Part shown: positions 51,701 to 63,874 of the stretch, one piece after another
Layout of the letters: each line of letters opens with the position of its first letter
How positions within the stretch are numbered: the first letter of the stretch is position 1
NCBI GenBank assembly: GCA_003952965.2
Contig: CM025850.1
Coordinates: 7,614,125-7,678,124, forward strand
DNA length: 64,000 nt
Source: Morella rubra
Lineage: Eukaryota; Streptophyta; Magnoliopsida; Fagales; Myricaceae
Direction of reading: 5' to 3'
Program-made: the position numbers and the translations under genes
The notes under the pieces: model-generated
What the model saw: the letters and a program-made list of their open reading frames with translations, nothing else
What the model was told of the DNA's origin: nothing
Databases searched by the model: none

Positions 51701-54700
51701 GAGATTGGAGTGAAGGAGGTTGTCATACAATGGTTGTAATATTGTTGGGTCCTATATTGAGCGAGGATCTGTCAAGCTTAACATGCCTAATAGTCTCGGT
51801 CAATTCTCTGTACAATATATGACAATTTATACAAGCCAAGTCAACTGTATGATAGCCACTGCGAAATTAGAGCACTGACATATGAGATATTATAGGGATT
51901 TGAGTAGAACTATGATGGCCTAGTTATTGCTTGTGCTAGCTGATTCCGTAATTAGGTAGGTAAATTTAGAGAGTGCGCATGTACATCATAAATTTCACTT
52001 AATAGAATTAAAGTTTACAAGTAATTTAAAGAGTCTCAATCGTAATTTTGACTATTTTTTTTAGAATATATATATCATAATTGTGTTTAGTAGTTTCTTG
52101 TATCATTACAAATAATAGTTAAGCTAGTCTAGTAATTAAGTTCAAGCAACTTTAAGGTATTGTGAAGCTTCTCTATACTCTATAAGTTTCACATTGGATG
52201 TTTGTTAGATGGGAATGCATTTAATTACAAGTGATGACAGAAAGCTTCGACTATATCTTTGACTAGTATTTGTGGGACAACCTTAAAAGTGGCTAACACT
52301 TCGCGAGGTTGTTGATAAGATCATCATAAGTAAAGAAACAGTAACTTGATATTTTTATTAGACCTCTTAGCCAGGCAACAACTTTATTAGTTTTTTTCCA
52401 ACCATGATCCCACACCTTCAGTACTATTGACAGACCACAGTTTTAGTAGGATTTACGACAGACAATTGTATGCCACGTATGCCCCCAAAAACTATTGCTG
52501 CAATGCTGCCATAGCTTCTGGAACTACCTCTGGCCACCAAGAATGCCTACTCTTTCGATACCGGCCCACGTAGCTCTTTTATGGTTTCAGCAAATCACTG
52601 CCACACGCTGTTTTACTTCAACCTAATACTAAATTGTCTAGAGTAAATTAAGAATCTCTAATTTTCCGTACAACTAGGATTTTCATATAAGTAGTTTATA
52701 ATGTACATATGTTTTATATACTGAAATTAATTTGGCCGCACTCTATAATAGACGTATGCACACTACCAAACTAAGTAAATCTTTGTGTCATATTTATTCT
52801 TATCCATTCTCTTTTCAATTTCCATATATTATTCGTCAAGTAAATCTCCGTGTCATATTTATTCTTACTTATTCTCTTTTCAATTTCCATATATTATTTA
52901 TCAACTAAATCTTTGTGTCATATCATATATATTCTTATCCGTTCTCTTTTCAATTTCTGTATATTATTCATCAAGTAAATCTCTATGTCATATTTATTCT
53001 TCTCTTTTCAATTTTCATATATTATTCATCATCAGTGTGCACGGTAACAATAATAAGAACTTTTTATTATGACATTTTACTCCCCCGTGCGTAGCTAACT
53101 AAAACCAAGGCATCACAGGTAACATATAGTGTACCTGTAACTGTATATCCTACCTTCCAACAAACAAAGGCAATTGAGAGGATTTTCTTTTTTCACTCTC
53201 TTTTCCCCTCGTCTCTCTTACTGTTGGTATATAATGTCCATAGCTTTGTGACTTACATGTTAGTCCAGAAATCAGTTTAGACTTACGCTTAATTACTACT
53301 AGAACCGTTCTCCTTTCCTCTGCCCCGAGCAACTAGAGCCTCATTCTGTTCATCTGAACCAATGTTAGGCCTCGTCTTCCTGAACTCCTAAGAGTGCAAG
53401 ATAGAGTACTTGACATCCTCCATCCAAATGGAATAACTTACATAGGATAATAAAGTGACAAATAATAGTTTGGCAAATGTACAATTCTTTGATGAATGGG
53501 GTAGAGATATTGTCTTAAGCACAGTCGTAGTGCTAGGGATTTCATCATAAACTGTCTTTACTTATACTTAAAAGCGCACCGGTTTGCCTAGCTAAGCCTA
53601 ACAAGGAGGTGCAAATGAGGCTGAAGAGAGATAAAACACTGAACTTATAGGGAACGATGATGGATGGAGGGTCTAGAGAGACCTTACAAATGAGATATGG
53701 TAGGCAATTGGTAAGGAAAGCGGATGTTCATACTATGACTTACATTTAATTAGACACTAAGTAGATGTGCTAAGGATTTCATCGTATAAGATCTCTCTGT
53801 AACGACTCAAAGAAAGCACGAGCCACATATGTGTTTTGACTTCAAAAAGACTAGCCAAGGTTGCTCTTGAAGCTCTTTGGATTATTATAAAGCTCAGCTC
53901 AACCTAGTAAGATCCCATTGTGAGACTTGATCATCTCTCATTCATTCTCTTCTCCCATTCTAAGTAGGATTCGGGGTATCACATTCTCCCATAATGCTTT
54001 GTACTTGAGAGTTATCTTCACTAACTTTGTGAAAAGTCTCGTCATCCAAATATAGTAGACTAGATGCCTTAATCAGGAAATCATCTTTTATCATATCCAT
54101 CACTGTGAGTAACTTCATCTTCTCTCGAAAGTTTTAGCAAGTCCCTATCATCAAGACAAACCAAACAGTTTCAGATGTTGAAGATTTAAAATCATTTTTT
54201 AGGATCCAAATTCTCTTCATGAATTAATTTAGTTTGGTAGTAAGAGTTGTGCTGTTGTAAAATAATAGTTGAAGCAACCACCATAATACCAAAAAAGTTC
54301 AGAAGTCTATTTGGAATATCGAGTAGCTTATGCAAATAACTTGACAGTAGAACTGAAATACCCTTAAAATCTAAATAAAGAATCCACGGCTCTGATAGCA
54401 TCGGTTATGGCAAGTTAATATTCAAGATGGTAACAAGCAAAATTGAAATTCTATAGGTAGAGACAATGAAATACAAATTGCACTTGCAGAATTATATGTG
54501 GTGAAACCAGTAATTTTCGGTGACTCTTCACTCTTGATAAGACTTTGATTCTCCTCGCTGCGGCTTATCTACACGCCACAATTATGAGATGTTTTTCCCT
54601 CCCAAAAGGGAATGAAACCTCCGATGCTTAAGTTAGTTCTTTATCACAATTTTTAAGCTCACTCAATAATCAATTTATTTGCATACCTCTTTCGTGATCT

Positions 54701-56665
54701 CTCTCACTCAATAGTCAGTGTATTTGCATACCTCTTTCATGATCTCTCTCACTCAATAGTCAGTGTATTTGCATACCTCTTTCGTGATCTCACTCCTTTC
54801 TTTTTAATCGTCCTTTTTTTCTTAACCACCCTTCTCCCCACTTCCCATGATCGATTCTTAAGGATCGTAACCGCAAGATTGTGGGGTGATTTTTGGTTAT
54901 AGATGAATTGCGGTTATCGATGATTTACAATTGTTGACAATTCCTTTAACGTGTCTAGTGCAGTGGATTTTTTTTGCTCGATTTCTTGTTAAGGTCATTA
55001 GGCTCAATCAGCTCAGACCCCTAGGAGGTTGGATGTAGCTTAATTTTGGTATATCAATATGGAAGTACAGGGAAGACAAGAGAAACTCAAGCCCTAGGTC
55101 CCGAATAAACCAAAAGCTTCACAATTTATCCATCTATGAGAGGACCCATTTTTAGCAAGCCTACTTGCACTGAGGTTCTACTTTTTAAAAAAAAAATAAA
55201 ATAAAATAAAATAAAAGAGAACGGTACTTCCAAAATTTATTAGAGAAGCCTTACTTGTAGCAGAGAAATACCGTGATTACAAGCACATAAAAATAGAATA
55301 GTTACAGACTACGAGAAAAAACTCAAAAATTAACATCTAATACTAGCAAGTCAGTACTCTCTTGGACTAAAACCACTAAACCCTTTGTACGAGTATTGAT
55401 GTATGTGGACTTGAACTACAATTAGTCATTACTCTCTACGTACTAATGCAGGAAAATTACCATACATATCTGTGAATTATGTGTATCTCCTTACTTCTGT
55501 ACTTTTGATGTAGAATTAACATAGGGATCGGGATAGTAATTTACATAAACGGGCACTGGTTCGCTAAGAAATTTACATTTCCTTCTCCTAGATCGTAGTT
55601 CTGGGTGAATAAAACTCTTCTTATAAATTACTATTGGTAGGTCTATAACTTCTTCCCAAATTCCAATCGAAGGGTATAAATCTTTTCTCCAAACTTTCTC
55701 TCACACAAACCATAAAGCTTTAATTCCTAGTTTTATTAGGTTTGAATAAGTCCCGTAACCTAGGTAATGTATAGCAGGACTGTGAAAAGATCAAATTCTA
55801 TCCTTTGAAACCGGATGATAGGACAAATCTCATATTTCTTACCTTTGAACAGGATTGAATGTCTTCTTCCTTTGTTCAAATAGGAGTAAGAAACTCTTCT
55901 ACCAGTTTGCTATGAGATAAACCAAATTGTGAACAGAATTGGATAGATCCTCTTGATCTGCATAATTCGTATTAGGCCTGAATATATGTTTATTTTCCTC
56001 TTTAAGTTTGATTTACCAATTGGTTGCAGAATATTGTTCTTAGTGGATAGAATGGCTAAACATGTACGACTACCTTTATCATTGATTTAATGGTATGCAC
56101 TATCATTCAGGTACTAGAATGTAACTACAGATGTTACACATTGTTTTATGAACTTAGTGAAGTCTTATCAATCTGGCTTTCAACTTCTATGATTTTTAAG
56201 CAAGAATCTCATTTGAAATCCGTGACTCCACCTACCGAAGGGATGATCCTACGGGGGTGCGTTTATACTAAAGCATGTTGCATGGAAGCAGTGCTTCTTC
56301 TTTTTTTTTTTTTTTTTTTTTATCACATTTCCAGCTGGAAGGAAGGTAGACCAAAAGACCCAACTCCCATTGGGTTTGCTGCTGCTTAGTTTTTTCTTCG
56401 AGTTAGTGTCAACCAGTGAAAAGGGAATAAGAAAAGGAAGTATGAAAATAGCAGTACTTGATGAAGAAGAAGAAGGACTAACTTCATTTTTTTGTTCATT
56501 TCTCCCTCGGTCAGCATAACTTTGAAATGGTGCATGCGTTACAGGTTCCATGTGATGTCAGAGTTTGATGAAGCTAAAAGGAGTTGTCGCAGACGTCTAG
56601 CTGGACACAATGAGAGACGTCGGAAAAGCGCATCTGATCAATTCAATAGAGAAGGCTCGAATTGA
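48726..56665 (+). CDS. SPL3: SBP-box transcription factor of the SPL3/4/5 type, frame broken in exon 1
   Basis: Small SBP-box factors promote the vegetative-to-adult and floral transition by binding GTAC cores; nuclear. Exon 1 is about 48726-49043 and exon 2 is 56545-56665, joined inside an Arg codon (AG|GTTAGA, ACAG|G) across a 7.5 kb intron. The start [13 protein letters not shown] matches the SPL3 start ([10 protein letters not shown]). An acidic linker follows, then the SBP domain: [20 protein letters not shown], then [30 protein letters not shown] and [13 protein letters not shown]. As written, exon 1 needs two frame changes, one near 48766-48770 and one near 48980 (GAGTCCACTC, where a serine then histidine codon is expected). 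Each looks like one missing base beside a short run of the same base. So this is either a damaged gene or an intact gene with assembly errors. In Arabidopsis SPL3 neighbours RPS5 and BAC1, as here. Confidence 0.85.
50212..50387. mobile_element. MITE of the GTTTG type in the SPL intron
   Basis: The left end TGGTGCCGTTTGTGTGCTAA and the reverse complement of the right end, TGGTAGCGTTTATGTGCCAA, match in nearly all positions and continue as AAAATTTTG. 176 bp, non-coding. Confidence 0.75.
50570..51650 (-). mobile_element. Copia-like LTR retroelement fossil in the SPL intron
   Basis: On the minus strand a polypurine-tract-like CCAAGGTGGAGATTT (50962-50948) sits where plant Ty1/Copia elements end their internal region. 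Sequence upstream of it (to about 51650) resembles non-open Copia interior and sequence after it (to about 50570) would be the LTR. No intact protein frame was seen, so it is an old, broken 3' portion. Limits are approximate. Confidence 0.35.
52786..53031. repeat. Minisatellite, 65 bp unit, about 3.7 copies
   Basis: Units at 52786-52850 (65 bp), 52851-52915 (65 bp), 52916-52985 (70 bp) and 52986 to about 53031 (partial) each start TGTCATAT and contain CTCTTTTCAATTT and ATATTATT. The apparent repetitive peptide on the plus strand is a by-product. Confidence 0.9.
53798..53983 (-). mobile_element. Solo LTR fossil related to the TRIM in LEC2 intron 5
   Basis: Starts TGTAACGACTC, ends GGTATCACA and matches 10460-10637 in order (ACATATGYR, GGATTATTATAAAGC against AGATTATTATAAAGC, TTCATTCTCTTCTC). 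One copy only, so it is either a solo LTR or the end of an element whose rest is gone. Orientation follows the related TRIM. Confidence 0.6.
54661..54793. repeat. Tandem repeat, 45 bp unit, about three copies
   Basis: Units start at 54661, 54706 and 54751, each ACTCAATART... with TATTTGCATACCTCTTTC. Units 2 and 3 are nearly identical. Confidence 0.9.
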
Positions 56666-56775
56666 AAAAAGGATTATTACTAACTGGAGGGAAAAGCTTA
56701 AGAAAGGGAGAATTTATACCTCTCTCCCATTAAATTCTATCTAAGCATATTAGGATCATCCAAGTATCTATGTAT

Positions 56776-56795
56776 GGGCTCGCTCTCTTCTGTCA
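56776..56795 (+). promoter_or_regulatory. miR156/157 target site in the SPL 3' UTR
   Basis: The 20-mer, 111 bases past the SPL stop codon, is complementary to miR156 at all but two positions. Its 3' part, CTCTCTTCTGTCA, is a perfect match to the miRNA 5' half, which governs cleavage. SPL3, SPL4 and SPL5 carry their miR156 sites in the 3' UTR, so position and match both agree with the gene call. Confidence 0.88.
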
Positions 56796-58311
56796 GTGAT
56801 TAATTGGCTTTTTAATTATGCGCTAGCCATTGTTCTATGATCAAGCAATACGTTAATACAAATAATCCCCAACAGCATTTTGGCACCATCAAACGACTGT
56901 GCTTTCAAGCGGTTGTCAGATTCTAAGTATTCGCATGTGGACTACCTATGGCATGATGTTCTGTTTTGTTCCATATAGATGATGAATCTCTTGTCGCCAA
57001 GTGTCGCCTGGATAGACTAATGCTCTGTTTGCTTGAATTGGAAGTTCTCCCATGAGAACATGATTTCAGGGTTGATATTGTCAGAAGAAACTGCTCAACC
57101 ACAAGGGGGGTTGATGTTCATGTCCTACTCTTTCGGTTACTCGAGCTTTATTGTGTTTGTTGGCGACATTATTATTCCAAACTCGGAACATAATGAAGAA
57201 GAAAGACTTGGGACGTATGGTTACTCGCACTTCAGAAACTATGGCACGTTAGACAGGAACTGTGCCCTTATGACCAGTACTCACCTCGTTACCTGGAATT
57301 GGAACCAATCCGCATGTCAAGGCTATAACTCTCAATAACCAGTCAAATCCTCCATCCGCTTAGAAAGAGAAAATATGTATATCTTCCATCTAATTTGCGG
57401 TGGAAATTAAACCCATTGGGCTTGCGATGTTTGGAATTTGAGGAACGGGAGACATTGAGTCCGTAGCTTTGTGCACGAGTCGTAAAATAACTGCTGGTCG
57501 CATGCAACAGCTGGCGAAGAATTGAAAACGTCTATCAGGGGAGGGAGATGAGTTAAACAATAACCTAATAGCTACAGGCCTGGCATCCAAACCACGGTCA
57601 CTGGGAAAACCTGTAATATTGTAAGAGAGACGTTTCAGCCTATCAAATATCTGGGTAGTCATTGTAGCCACCAGCCTAAAGGAAAAAGGACGTAATTATC
57701 GGCAATCAGAGCGAGGGAGCAAGCCATTCTTTTGCTATCACCAATTGATATGGCCACCATAGTATTGATGGAGCGGCCTAAACTTGTGGTTCAGTAGTTC
57801 TTGGCCTTGCCTGCAAACTAGTCCCTTGCAAAATGTGTATAACTTCAATTTGAGAGGGCATCATACTTAATGCGGAAAAGATAACGATTACATTTCTTCA
57901 CTGCAGATTTCCTAACTAAAAAGTTGTTCAGCAATTGAAAAAGGGTCGCAACCATTCTTGAAAGGCATTTTTCAATGACAAAGCTCAGTGAACTCAATCT
58001 GAACATGCTTGAGCAACATCTTCAAGCAGTCCGTAAAGTCATCCCCGGATACATTCTACAGATGAAGAGGGAAAAATAAAAGAAGGCTACTGGGAGAAAT
58101 ACCACAAATAATTTGAAATACATCAATTTTGCGAGCTTTATTTCAACATAAGTCGCGTGAAGCTATGATGGGGGATATCAGCACCCTCAGGGTCAAAATG
58201 GGGTCGATAATCTGGATGAAATCTTGCCAAGCAGCGATGAGTCAATGTGCTCTAAGGGGGTCAGAAGAGAAAAGCGAAGCAATCGGGAATTGAAAAAAAC
58301 ACCATCTTCAG
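56796..58311. other. Intergenic between SPL and BAC1 (convergent genes)
   Basis: Holds the SPL 3' UTR end and BAC1 3' flank. Open frames at 57033-57338 (plus) and 57390-57671 (minus) begin with non-ATG codons and match nothing known. No repeat family was recognised. Confidence 0.5.
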
Positions 58312-61300
58312 TCATGACTCATGCTTGACGCCTAAAACTTTCATTGCCAGTTCCCAGGTAACGATTGCAGCTGCATTGGCAGGAAATGCCCGAACGATTG
58401 TAGGACCCAGACCTGTATAGCATCCTTTAAATCCAGCCCTCCCGTATATCTGCAGCAGAAGATCCACTCAGCTTCTCTCTTTTAAGATCCAGAAAGACAG
58501 CAAAGAAGGAAAAAGAAACTACAGAAAAAAGGGATTCTCTCTCTTCTTTTCTTCAATTCTGCAAGTAGAGGAAAGAAAAGAAGGATGCCCTTGTTGAAAA
58601 CAATGAAATGGAGGGACGACTCACCGAGCTCAAGATTTGAAAAGGGTTTCTTGAAGACCTTTTATCTGGGGTAGTCTGAATTATTGTTTTTGCCACATCC
58701 AAAGGTAAAACAGCAGACCAAAACTGCAAGGGCGAGGAGATTGACAATACAAACCAGTGTGGAATCAGAGACTTAAATATGAGAAATACAAATATACCAC
58801 ACTTCATTCAGAAATGTGCTGAATTTTCCAAGAGGCTTACAGCTACACCACTAAGGCCACCGCTCACAATCCCAATTCCCATGTCAATGAAGTGGCTGTG
58901 GTCAGATGAAGCAGCTTTTAGTTGTGAATGCACGTAATAACGGACATACTCATAAACGCTAAAAAATACTGCATTGCCAAGAGATTCTCTTAGCAATGTT
59001 GTAAAACCTCCACGAAAGATGCCTGAAACCTGAAAGGTGTTATGTCAGCTCAAAACTGGATCATTCGCAGTGTTTCCAAATGCAGAGGATTTTCTCACCC
59101 CTTCAGTTTTAATGGTTTTAAGGGCACAATCAAGGGGACTACTGTATCTGCTTGACTTTGGAACCATAGAGTCAGTGCCTTGAACTTGCATCCTACACTG
59201 CAGAACTCAGTGTCACAAGAGTACAACCAGAAAAAACAGAGCAAATTTGGAAAACAGCGATCCACAAACAAACCATCCATTTCACTCTACCTTTACCAGC
59301 TCTGATGGACATAACACAAAACTGATAAGCGCTCCAGCATAAGCTGCAGAAGGAATTATTACTTGAAGCTGTGGGCCACAACCTTGTACACCTCCCTTCA
59401 TGAAAAGAGCAAAGATAAAAGTGAGAAGTTGTTCTATAACAATATAGAAAATGGAAGACTTCTTCAGGAGAAATATATCCTCAAAATCCTCTAACTGACA
59501 GGTTTGAAACTACGTCGTTGCCAGAGGCATTTCTCTAGATGCATATCGGTGACATGAAATCAGTAAAATGCTTACCCAACTAGATTTAAAGGCTAACCTG
59601 CAGTGACTGCTTTGTTTGGGAATAAATGCCAAAAAGAAGCGAACTCTCAAAAGCCATCCCAACAAAAGATGATGTTGCCCCACTATAAAGTCCTTTAATC
59701 TGTCAAAAACAAGTTTCACTTAGTCTCTCTAGGAGAAAAAGATGTTATGGAAAATTAAAATCCTACAAACCCCTGATTCAACTCTCTCACTCAGGAGAGA
59801 TCTACCTTGTCATTCAGAGAAATTCAAAATTTGTCCACACATTATTTTTTTAGAAAAAAGTTGGCAACACATCTTCATGCATATTGTTGGCATAGATTGC
59901 TATATTTGTGTTTGACATATCCCATTTTTCAAGCATTACAGGCTATAAAGCGCAACTAATCCTATAACTTGTTCTTAATATTAGCATCACATCTCCACCA
60001 ATAGACAATTCTCAAAAGACTTCAATGTTGCTTCATAATTTAGAGGGAAAGACTGCTGTGGCACTAACTTTTTCTAAATCATTTCAGCACTGAAAGGGCA
60101 CAATCAGAGCTATGGATTTTGTATCCAATTAGTCATAGGAAGAATAACAGGAAATGAGATGCTTTTGTGACTTAAATTTGAGGGCATTTTCTTCATCCTA
60201 AAGGATATGTAAAACCTTATATGTTTTGCTGTATCTGTAACTATGAAATTCTGAGGAATGTCAGTGTTCCTAAGCATACACTAGGATGTCTACTAGGATG
60301 AATACACAGACTTGGTTATTGATTACCCTAAATGTGGAACAGATAGTATAGGCTATATGAGAGCTAAACATCTAGACTTCCCTACATGATGCAAGATGTG
60401 TTATTCCACGAACTTCCCTCGAAATGGGAAGGCTTCAATGCACCTTCTTACAAGGTTCGACTATGTAGCTAGACCCAAAATATGGAAGGTTATAGCTGGA
60501 GTACGTGAACATGACCAACATTGCAGACACAGATATAACCATAACAACTCTAGAGGATGATTTATTATAGTTGCTAGTTAAAACACTTAACTCAGCATAA
60601 TATTTTCTCTGCTCTTTGATCAACCTATATTGCACACATGGAGAAAACGTGCAAGACAAAGTTCAAGAACCATACTCCTTCTGTCTTCAGTATCCGAGCA
60701 GCACAATGTAAACCACTGCTGTAGGTAACCCCACGGGCTTCAGTATTGTGCTTTTGCAGCTTCACCTAAAATGATTTAACAAAACAAGAGACTCTTAAAT
60801 CAACAGTGTTACTTAGATTAAAAGACTAAACTAATACACGAAATAAGTCCAGTCATTTTTAGTTCACAAATGAACACTCAACATGGGCCTCTAAATTGAC
60901 TTCAACATCCAACAAATCAATAGAATTCTCTCTAGCAATTCACAATTTTGTTCCTGAAGATTCATTAACTAATTTCAACTAATAGCAAGCTAAGCACAAC
61001 TAATAGCAACGTACCAAATGTGATTGAGAGAATACTTCAGCTAATAGCAACGTGGGTCCCAACTCTATAAGCATTCTTAACTAGAACTCCCTATATCTTC
61101 ACCCAATTCCTCTAGAAAAAAAAACATTATTTTTCCAAGCTAATATAGGGATTATGTTCGCTCTAGCTCCTAAATCTGACTTCCAATTAGAAAAGTACTG
61201 ACACTCGCAAAACAGAGGAGTACCAATGACTAGGTTCGTAGCCTACGTTTATTTGTGTTTGTGTAAGACAATACACAAATCCATACATACACACTTACCT

Positions 61301-61391
61301 TCACGGTGTCGAAGGGGTGGCCAGTGATGACAGTGGCGACACCGGCGACCAAGCCTGCCACGTACTCCTTATAACCGGAACTTTCCCCCAT
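58312..61391 (-). CDS. BAC1: Mitochondrial carrier protein, basic amino acid (arginine) carrier type
   Basis: Inner-mitochondrial-membrane carrier. The Arabidopsis counterpart BAC1 moves arginine and other basic amino acids, for instance feeding arginase during seedling nitrogen mobilisation. Eight exons: 61391-61299, 60765-60676, 59699-59598, 59395-59291, 59197-59099, 59029-58841, 58723-58625, 58449-58312; total 304 residues (Arabidopsis about 311). The three carrier repeats each show PX[DE]XX[KR]: PFDTVK (26-31), PSELVK (125-130) and PLDVAK (233-238). Close BAC1 identities include YKEYVAG, VKLQKHNT, SSFVGMAFESSL, FSVYEYVRY and RAFPANAAAIVTWE. The second-repeat CRMQVQGTDS also fits BAC1. All seven introns lie in phase 0, so every exon is a whole number of codons. 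No cleavable presequence is seen, as usual for this family. Confidence 0.93.
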
Positions 61392-63023
61392 GTCTCTCTC
61401 TCACTCGCTTCTCCTTCCTCCCTCTCTCTCGCTCTGAAACTCTCTCGACGGTGCTACCGAGGGACTATCATGGGAGTCCTTGTCACTCTTTCCGCAATCT
61501 CTATGCGCTGAAAACCAAAATGTACATCAGGAGTCCCATTACATGCTCGTCCTATCGAGTATCGCCTCAAAACTTTTGTTGCTGTTTCTTTTTTCAATAA
61601 TTACGGAAAAGTGGCGCACTCGCGGCCCTGTCCATCGTGTCCAAGCAAATAGAAAAGTAGGAAGGCCTAGAAAACAAAATAGGAAGTAGGAGGGCCTAGA
61701 AAAAGAAAGAAAGAAAAAGTTTGAGGAAAACCTATATTTATAATATAATTTTATATTGGTATACCTCTTGTCAGTAAAAGAAATGTAATCATTATTTTCT
61801 AGTTTATATGATGTTAAGCACATAAATATCTCCCCGAGTGTGGACCAATTTGTCATCAGTAACCTCTGCGGACTGGTAGACCCTAATTCACTTCCCACAA
61901 CAAAAATGCATGTAACTTATTTGATGCGTGCAGTAAGGGGTTGGTGTATGTGTCCAAAGTTTGCTCGTAACGTCAAGAACTTCCAGTGTATCCAAACTAA
62001 GTCAAATTCATCCAGACCCAATGTACAAAAGATGTTCGGAAGTTCCCTCTACCAAAAAAAAAAAAAAAAAAAATGTCTCTTCTATTCTCGACAATGGTCT
62101 TCGTTTTTTCTGATATGATTTACATGGGACTACGGAAATTGGTTTGTTAACCGGGTTATATTATTATTTGGTTAGATTACAGGTAGACAACTCTAAAGTT
62201 TCTCTATGGATATGGAAATATTCGTCACTCCCATAGACTTCAAATCAACCAAACGGCTTCTCTCTGGGGCTGAAGCTCGTTGATGGAACTAACTGAAAAA
62301 TGCTTGTCAATCATGTTTTTGGGAATTTTGTAGTCCAACTTACTCTCTACCGCTGCTGCAATCGATATAGACAAGTTAACTTTATAGTTATTAATAAAAC
62401 CTTACAGCTCACAGCCTTTTGGCGTGCAACAGATATGTTGAATCAGTAGAGGGGTTGAGATTGGAGATTCCAATTTTTTCCCACCCACTTAGCATGTGCT
62501 AAGCCAGGTTGGAACCAACAAAGAGCTGCACGAGTTGAATCTATAGAGGGTGAAAAAGAACAATGAAGATTGTTAAAATTGCTATAAAACATGATATAAT
62601 ATCCAAAACCAGTATTCATTTACAGGTTTGGGGAATCTCCATAACAGGTCCCAGGAAAAAAAAAAAAAAAAAAGGAGGCTCAGGGAATTGCTGTGATGGC
62701 TCCTTTCTCTTCATCATGGAACTATGATTCAGCCATTGTTTAAACAAGAAGGAAAATTTATTTCTTTGTGATATTCATCTACCTTTTCAGAAATATGTCA
62801 CGCACAAAACAACAGATAGAACTGTGTGGAGTAGAGGACCACTACTTCACCTATCCATAGTTTTCTTTAAGATGATAATTCCCAGAAGCTTTCGCCAACT
62901 ATTCATTCTTCGTCGCTGGGAGAGTGAATGCAGACAGAAACCTATAGCATAATAGGCAACCGGAGAGCATCTCCCTCTTTTCATTGATTCTCTCTCATAC
63001 AGTACAAGAAGATCGACAGATGT
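61392..63023. other. BAC1 promoter side and DEG15 3' flank
   Basis: A CT-rich BAC1 leader (61395-61450), AT-rich spacer, and A runs near 62055 and 62656. Minus-strand DEG15 3' UTR probably covers the last few hundred bases. No other feature was seen. Confidence 0.5.
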
Positions 63024-63874
63024 TCATAACTTGCTGGGGATAACCTCACTGGAAAGCTTTTCCACCTTGCCATGTTGGATGGACCTTTTAAGCGACTCCT
63101 CTCTTTCCACCATAAATTTAGCAAAACGGGAACCTTTCACCAATTTGGTGCTATCTTCTAGTAGTGACTGAGGCAGATGAGGCAAAGGAGGGGGCTTGGG
63201 GGCGAGCGATGGCATCAATGCCCATACGGAGGAAAGGTGTTCGTTTGGTTGATCAAGGACTCGTACAATAGACAGATCCTGCATATCTGTTTGGAGAAAA
63301 AGCCAAGTCATTCAGATCTACCACAGGCCCACTTACTACCACCAGTGATTACAATGAAGAGTTCACGAGGCACAGAAACCTCTTGGCATGAATGCACGAA
63401 GTTATCTTGTGTCTTTCTTTTCTCACTTATTTATCCGGAAAAAAGTTTACAAACTTTTTGTTTTAGAATATAAAAGAGACTACTGTTTGAATATTAAATA
63501 GGACACAGTTTCATGTTTTTCTCACTTTCGGTGCTGGATTCAGTTTTGTTGTGGGTGTTTGAATTTCCACAGGACAACAGATATTACTTTTTAGCACCTA
63601 CACTCTATATTAGCTACCCAATTTTCTGGAGCTTGAACTATTAAAATTTTCGAAGTTAAAATTAGGGTTGTCGAATTTTTATGAACAACAGAAATGCACC
63701 ATTTTGTAATTATCTTGGAAATGTGAATAAAAAGACAAATAATCTCATTTCCCATGTTTAAGAGGGACAATAGCTCAATAACCTTTTGAGAATCTGAATA
63801 TTGGCTCCAGAGCGGCACATGGAATGCTGAAGTTCAAATGTGGTATAACTGTTCCTCCACCATGCCTTGCATTA
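63024..63874 (-). CDS. DEG15: Peroxisomal (glyoxysomal) processing protease DEG15, C-terminal part
   Basis: Two last exons of a gene that runs off the right edge: 63874-63783 (92 bp) and 63286-63024. They join in frame at AAAG|GTTATT and AACAG|AT. The visible 118 residues include [35 protein letters not shown] and [10 protein letters not shown] and end in SKL, a type 1 peroxisomal targeting signal. DEG15 is a trypsin-like serine protease that removes PTS2 presequences in the peroxisome. The part seen matches its region after the catalytic serine; the active site itself lies outside the window. The gene sits next to Dof1.4 and LEC2 in Arabidopsis, which supports the call. The rest, 63875-64000, is intron. 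Confidence 0.82.

Larger units (their letters stand above)
49044..56544. other. SPL intron 1 (7.5 kb), repeat-rich
   Basis: No gene was found inside. It holds a MITE (50212-50387), a Copia-like fossil (about 50570-51650), a 65 bp minisatellite (52786-53031), an LTR fossil (53798-53983), a 45 bp tandem repeat (54661-54793) and an AAATA microsatellite near 55190-55215. Most of the intron's size is repeat DNA. Confidence 0.6.

Noticed and set aside
52785-53072. Repetitive plus-strand frame of 95 codons
   Set aside because: It is translation of the 65 bp minisatellite, not a gene.
57390-57671. Minus-strand frame of 93 codons near the SPL-BAC1 boundary
   Set aside because: It begins at GTG, lies between convergent 3' ends and matches nothing known; likely UTR or spacer.
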